From NCBI GenBank assembly GCA_009767595.1, contig VSDK01004430.1, positions 86,960 through 150,959 of the forward strand: a stretch of 64,000 nucleotides of DNA. Direction: 5' to 3'. The first letter of the stretch is position 1. Every line of letters begins with the position of its first letter. This document shows positions 59,081 to 64,000 of the stretch, piece after piece. The translations under genes were made by a program, and so were the position numbers. The notes under the pieces were generated by a model that saw nothing but the letters and a program-made list of their open reading frames with translations, searched no databases and was not told where the DNA came from. The stretch is from Symbiodinium kawagutii. Its lineage: Eukaryota > Sar > Dinophyceae > Suessiales > Symbiodiniaceae.

Positions 59081-59103
59081 GAGAGAGAGAGAGAGAGAGA
59101 GAG
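59081..59103 (+). repeat. (GA)n microsatellite
   Basis: Eleven GA dinucleotides. Confidence 0.95.
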
Positions 59104-60907
59104 TGAAACCATTTGTTTTGGGATCCCATGTATTCTGAGAAACGCCCGAAAAATTGAAGGAAGTTCGAAAACCGAGTGGGGGCTCAGCCGGTGCGACCCG
59201 AGGTTTACACTCAGTTGAATGAGATTGAGGAGGACAGTGTGTGAAGAATTCAGGGGCGGTGCCGTTGCTACATACCCAAGGTATGAGCATATGAAAGCAC
59301 ACATTTAAGATTCAGGTCTGGGATTATACTCCAAATCAAAAAGCAAGTTCTGCCCCAATCTAGAGCGGCCTCTATGGCCCACCGCTGTGACTTTGGTCCC
59401 CGTAAAACTGCAAGCTACATTGGATTGTCCTCACGGTTTGTTAGCAACACAAGTTAGAAAGCAGCGATTTGTTGTGAGTTATGGGCCAACAATGGCCAAC
59501 AAATTACGTCTTTTCTAACTTGAAGCTGGTAACCATCGTTAGCCATCAACGACTTCTAAACCTTGATCATCAGCCATCATCATTCCCTCAACCATCCCCT
59601 CGGTAATCCCCTTAACGATCCTCTTAACAGTCCCCATGCTGCCATCCCCTTCAGGAAGTCAATGGTCTGGTCACCTATGACCGAGTTGCCAAGCTTTCGA
59701 GGACATGGGAGTTTGGTATAGCCATGGGGCCCTGTGGCACCCCCAAGCGTTCCCAAGAAGGGTCACTTGGGGGCTCACCTTATGCTGTACTTTGGATATA
59801 CCCCCCAATCACACGCAGGTCCTATACCTGAACAACTGCTGAATATCCCAGACATGAGCAGAATAGCTACCTTTGTTAGGATTTTTGCCTGTGCAGTTTT
59901 GGATGTTGTGCTCACCTATCCGCGGTGTATCCATGCGTTTGTTGGTAGAGGCCAGATACATGCTGCCATTCACAGCGGATGCATTACTCCAAGTGAGAGG
60001 AATAAAAACTACAATTATGGTAGCCCTATGAGTAGCTGGGAACTTCCGTTTTTCCTTCTGGGTGGCATCAACCGCCAATACTTTTAAAGTGGTTGCGCTG
60101 GATGTTTGACAAACTACTTGGATATCAACACTGAATGGATCTGAATGGCATTGCTTTGAAGCGCCCTTCAGTGGATGTCCATAAGCAATCCGTCCTCGAA
60201 ACTCCAGCCCCCACTGAGCAGTTATCACAACTTGGCTACGTGCAGGATGTTCAAACCTTGCAACAGAGGATATCCATCAGGTGATTGCCCTTTGGGAAAG
60301 TGACCCGGAAGCTAAACATCATTCAAATTCACAATTGGTCATAGGTGAACTAGCTATAATGTTGGTTCTTTCAGAGGGGGTGAAAGCCACCCGACATTTC
60401 TGGGCAACAAAATCTGGAGATAAACAGCCGCCAATTGACAGTTTCGTGACCGTCGGTCGGGTTGCTTAGACATTGTTGTGAACCTTCTTGATTTTCGGGC
60501 AGGACGGTTATCATCCACGGCGGCCCAGGAAATAACCATCAAGAACAGAGCACATGTGAGATTTTTCCTGGCTTTATTTCATGCGTTAAGAAAGATCTAT
60601 ATTCCAATAGCCCCTTTAGAGATGGTGTAGTGCTGCCTTCATGAAAGGTGTAGGGCAGTAGTAGGGCAAATCCTCTGAGAAGCCCTCGCAATAAAAAGAT
60701 AGATCTATATTAATCGACTGCGAACTTTATCCTGAAGAGCTGGTGATGAACCTTCAAAGCTTGGTCGTTTATTCTGAAACGGATCTCCCATTGTTCCTGA
60801 CTTGGGCTTGTGACTTTCGCTATTTGGGCTACCTGCTAGAGTGCCCAGGAGCTCACCCTGAGCCTAGGCGCTAACCCAAACCCTACCCTGGTTGAAACTA
60901 GTCGCAG

Positions 60908-61036
60908 CCGGGCACGGATGCGCCAGCAGGAGCATCGTGCTGGAGTTCAACCAGCAGCTGAGGAGGCCATGTTGGGCTTCAGCGGCCGGGCATTTCTAGC
61001 CCTTCAGCGTGCGAGCGCCAGCTGTGCAGCAAGCGA
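60908..61036 (+). CDS. Possible internal exon, unknown protein
   Basis: Bounded by CGCAG and a good donor (GAT|GTGAGA), it encodes RARMRQQEHRAGVQPAAEEA and MLGFSGRAFLALQRASASCA. Helical, Ala/Arg rich. It lies just before the second EF-hand copy and might be an upstream exon of that gene, but no equivalent was seen before copy 1. Confidence 0.33.
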
Positions 61037-61544
61037 TGTGAGATCTACAGTAGTGCATTGCTTTGAATCAGCCATTTTTGTTTAAAAATAAGTGGATCAG
61101 CATGGATCAGCATTGTAAAACTGGGGCGGTCACGCCATCTACGGCGTTACTATGCCATTGGAAGATGTTTTTTTTCCATTTTGTCACCTCCTTGGAATTG
61201 GCCAGGCTCATGCGCGCTGCACCAGCCACTGGAACCTGGAAAAATGCGGCTGTCCTTGGGTGTGGCCAGTAAATTAGTGTAGTATTGGTATGTCGTTACT
61301 GAGTGCATAGCAGTGGAAAAAAGGGATAGGAATCGCAAGTCTGCAAGATCATGCCCACCCTGCTGTGCATTTTGTGGGGCAGAGCCAGCTGCGCTATCTG
61401 TTGGAGACCTGAACTCTTGCAGGCAGCCTCCAAGAGAATCCTTGCAGGCACTGGGTGAGAGTTGTTGCAAAGTGGGTAGGGCTGAACTTTTCTTCCTGCA
61501 ACTTTCAAACGCCATTTGTTTAATTTTACTACAGTTGTGAGTGG

Positions 61545-64000
61545 CATTTCGCACATTTTCTCAGGTTGAGATGAGCAAATCCTTCGGGGCGGCCACTGTG
61601 CTCAAGTTTTGCGATTTTCCAGCGCCGCCAAAAGTGCGGAGTGTCTTTAAATTTTGGTCGCGCAGTCAGTGGCACCGATGGGCTGCGCTTGCAGCAAGGC
61701 ATCGCAAGCATCGCAGCCAGGGTATGCCCAGGAGCTGTGCCAAGTGCAGTGCGGAACATCAATAGTATCCAAGTCAAGTATCATGAATCCAATTTGGAGG
61801 TCTTGATAGGTTTTAAGTGCAATGATTGAAATGACAGCCTGCAGCTGTGGGTTGAGCCACGGGCTTGTGATGATTGAATCGTCTCCAGGATTTGCCGCGA
61901 CTTTTGGATCGGAAGCTGCAGGCTGCCACCCAAGGAGGGGAGATGGAACCAGCATCCGGGAGTGTCACGGGGTTGCCGGCTGGCATTGGTTTTTGTGAGA
62001 ATATGAGTTGCAATGGAAATGCTTGCGAAAAGGCGCTTACATTCCTAGCCCTCAGTGGGTGCCGCCTTTTGCGCTGGAGCCCTGATGCGATGTTGTTCAG
62101 CATTGTTTGTTCGATCGACTGCCTCCCCAAAGAATGATCCCAAAGACATTGCTCTTGTGTTTTTCATTCCTGATCGCTTATAAACTAGAAAACCTGAAGA
62201 GAATCAACCTGCATTCTTTCTTTTTTGATCACTTACAACTTGTAGATAACCTATGGGGAATGTTGAAGGTAGAGAACCATTCCTTGCTCATGGTTGGGGC
62301 AGCGTGTCAGGAGATGTTGCCAGCACTTCATTGCAGCGCAAAGGCATGGTGAAAGCCACGATTTCATCACCCAAGAGATGGCCGTAATGGGCACCATGCA
62401 GGGAAATTGGAAAAAATCAATGGCAGGTACGGGCAGGTGGACCTGTAAGCTGGCGTCCTTTCCATGGTTTTCTTCAGCTGCTGCAGGTGCATCCAAAGCA
62501 TCAGGCAGCGAAGTCTGCCACGAGACCCAGAGCTCAGAAGCCGACAGTCCTCCATCGCAACGATCTGATGCTCGGATGAGCCCAGCTGGGACATGTCAGA
62601 GTGCGGCAGTGAGTGGGGGGTCTGTCTTCGAAGAAGCTTGAAAGTGGTTGACCAATGTTGACCATGGGTTTGCTTGGGATGTGAAGTAGAAGGGTGCCCG
62701 AAAGCTTTACCGTTTGATTCTTGCAATTTCTAGAGCCTTGCAGTGATTTTGCAATATTTGGGAACCAGTTTTTGCCATGAAGGGGCTACTTGTGCTATAA
62801 TCGCTATAATGCAGCTATACTTGTTGCGGTTTCAGTTGCTTTGAGGCATTGGGCTGCCAGGAAGGAGATGCTGCAGGCAGCTCACAGCCGAGCCAAGGCC
62901 TGGGATGGCTGGTCACCTGTGTCATCCCAGAATGGTGTTATGTGGGTCAAGCTGAGCTGACTTAGTGGGGCCACGCATGTCAAGAAACCAGCAAATCGAT
63001 GCAAATCGCTTGAGTAGTGAATCAAGGGTCAGTGTTTGTACTTTGATTTGGGTTAGAAGATGACATCAGCTTACAACACAAGCCAGAAATTCCAATCAAA
63101 AGCGTCTGAAACTTTCCCAGTAATCGTGCAAGTTGACTTTATTTGGTGCCGCTGTTCTGAGTGGCAGCATATCCCGAAAGGTTGCCGTCAAAGTATCGCA
63201 GCCCCCTCTCTATGTTGGTTTCCACAGGGTGCGTCCCCGAGCTCGCAAGGTTGCGTTCTGGATCAGACCCGGAGCGCAGAAGCCAGCAGCCACCAGCCAC
63301 AATCTGAAGTCCCACAGATGCAATGTAGACACCCCATGAACTTACACATGTCAGCATTCGGCAGTGGGTTTCATTTCGCTCTTGGTCGGATATCATTACC
63401 GTCATCGGGTACATTTCGCAGTCGCCAGGAACATTGAAGTGAATTGACAAAATGTTCTGCCAAATAAAGACTCTGAAGCAGCTATTGTTTCAGTTTTACC
63501 TGTTGCTTTGAGGCAGTGGGACCCATTGTGGAGGACTTTGGAGTGACGAGTTCGTTTTGCTTCTGTGGCCCGGAATCGAAAAGGCCTTGGGAATCAGAGT
63601 TGCTGCAGGCGTGGTAAAATGTCAGCGCGTTGTTCTCAGATGTTGTCAGCTAAAGGTATGAGATGGTATGAGAAATAGATGCCTTGCTGACAAGATCATA
63701 CAAGATCTTCTCGCATCTCCCTACAGCAATTCCCCAACAAGTTTTTGCTTGGATCTCCAATCGCACATGCAACATACACAGGTTCGGATCTACTTTCACA
63801 TTTTTTCAGTTTCCCCCTGTGACAGGGTGGAGTTTTGAGGGTTTATGGGTCGCGGCTTTCATTTGATTCCTTTTCTGAAGCTTCCAGGTGGCTTCAGACC
63901 TGAAGGAGAAGCTCAAGGACCCACACTTCGTGGCCATGCGCTGCGATCTTGACAGCTCGGGCGATTTGGACGCGCACGAGCTGAAGCCACTCGGACGGAA
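61545..64000 (+). repeat. Segmental duplication, EF-hand region, copy 2 (cut by window end)
   Basis: Direct repeat of about 23,645-26,200. Order and spacing of the shared landmarks are kept; small insertions and deletions are frequent between exon-like parts. The copy continues past the window. Confidence 0.85.
62480..64000 (+). CDS. EF-hand gene, copy 2 (3' cut by window end)
   Basis: Shared exons: about 62,484-62,585 (GASKASGSEVCHETQSSEAD), about 62,838-62,955 (ALRHWAARKEMLQAAHSRAK), about 63,264-63,320 (QTRSAEASSHQPQSEVPQMQ), and 63,888 to the window end (VASDLKEKLKDPHFVAMRC, then DLDSSGDLDAHE). The EF-hand exon is identical in protein to copy 1, with only a few silent changes (TGT/TGC, CTC/CTT), a sign of purifying selection or very recent gene conversion. 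In the 62.84 kb exon nine extra bases insert three residues without shifting the frame. Upstream of it an ATG frame present in copy 1 is interrupted here, so that part is probably intron. Ca2+ binding is inferred from the loop. Confidence 0.48.

Larger units (their letters stand above)
55756..60907. other. Copy-2-specific interval, no confident gene
   Basis: Several plus-strand frames (55.9-56.1, 56.5-56.7, 57.25-57.6, 59.7-60.1 kb) are open for 60-120 codons but show no repeated domain or phase-consistent splicing. Simple repeats at 58.2-58.5, 58.87 and 59.08 kb are listed separately. Confidence 0.4.

Noticed and set aside
1..64000. Relict spliced-leader sequence (CCGTAGCCATTTTGGCTCAAG-like), rRNA and tRNA genes
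   Set aside because: Looked for by eye upstream of the ankyrin genes and elsewhere; none recognised. A computed search could still find short relics.

Overview
The window looks like nuclear DNA of a dinoflagellate (Symbiodiniaceae-like). The genes are split into many short exons. Several introns can be placed by reading frame, and their 5' ends start with GC or GA as well as GT, while acceptors are mostly AG|G. Neighbouring genes share a strand over long stretches. Low-complexity Lys/Glu/Ala proteins, ankyrin genes, microsatellites and local duplications are abundant. No bacterial-type operons, rRNA or tRNA genes were recognised. Exon edges were placed by eye and are approximate.

Layout. (1) 1-16.0 kb, plus strand: four consecutive multi-exon genes, called A, B, C and D here. 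A is an acidic/basic repeat protein whose 5' end lies outside the window. B has methyltransferase-like motifs. C is a family with a proline-rich repeat exon and a K/E-rich tail. D is a large protein with three invariant acidic motifs. (2) 16.1-26.8 kb, plus strand: an ankyrin gene broken by a frameshift, an assembly gap of 35 N, and EF-hand exons. (3) 26.8-29.8 kb: the convergent end of the plus array, filled with a satellite cluster: a G-rich array with TTTAGGG words and a 106-bp satellite, bracketed by inverted 24-bp arrays. (4) 29.8-45.8 kb, minus strand: diverged paralogues of all four genes, in the same transcriptional order (A', B', C', D'), with an extra GIY-YIG-nuclease-like gene between C' and D'. 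(5) 46.8-64 kb, plus strand: second copies of the ankyrin region (this one intact, 19 repeats) and of the EF-hand region, separated by about 9 kb holding an unrelated coiled-coil gene.

The main observation is the four-gene block A-B-C-D, present twice in inverted relative orientation with strong protein divergence but shared exon order and at least one shared intron position. It may be a large undescribed multigene element or a conserved dinoflagellate gene module: D has features that would fit a DDE-type recombinase, B resembles a cytosine-C5 methyltransferase core, and the minus copy carries a nuclease-like gene. These functions are inferred from motifs only. On top of this old duplication there is a much younger direct duplication of the ankyrin and EF-hand regions.
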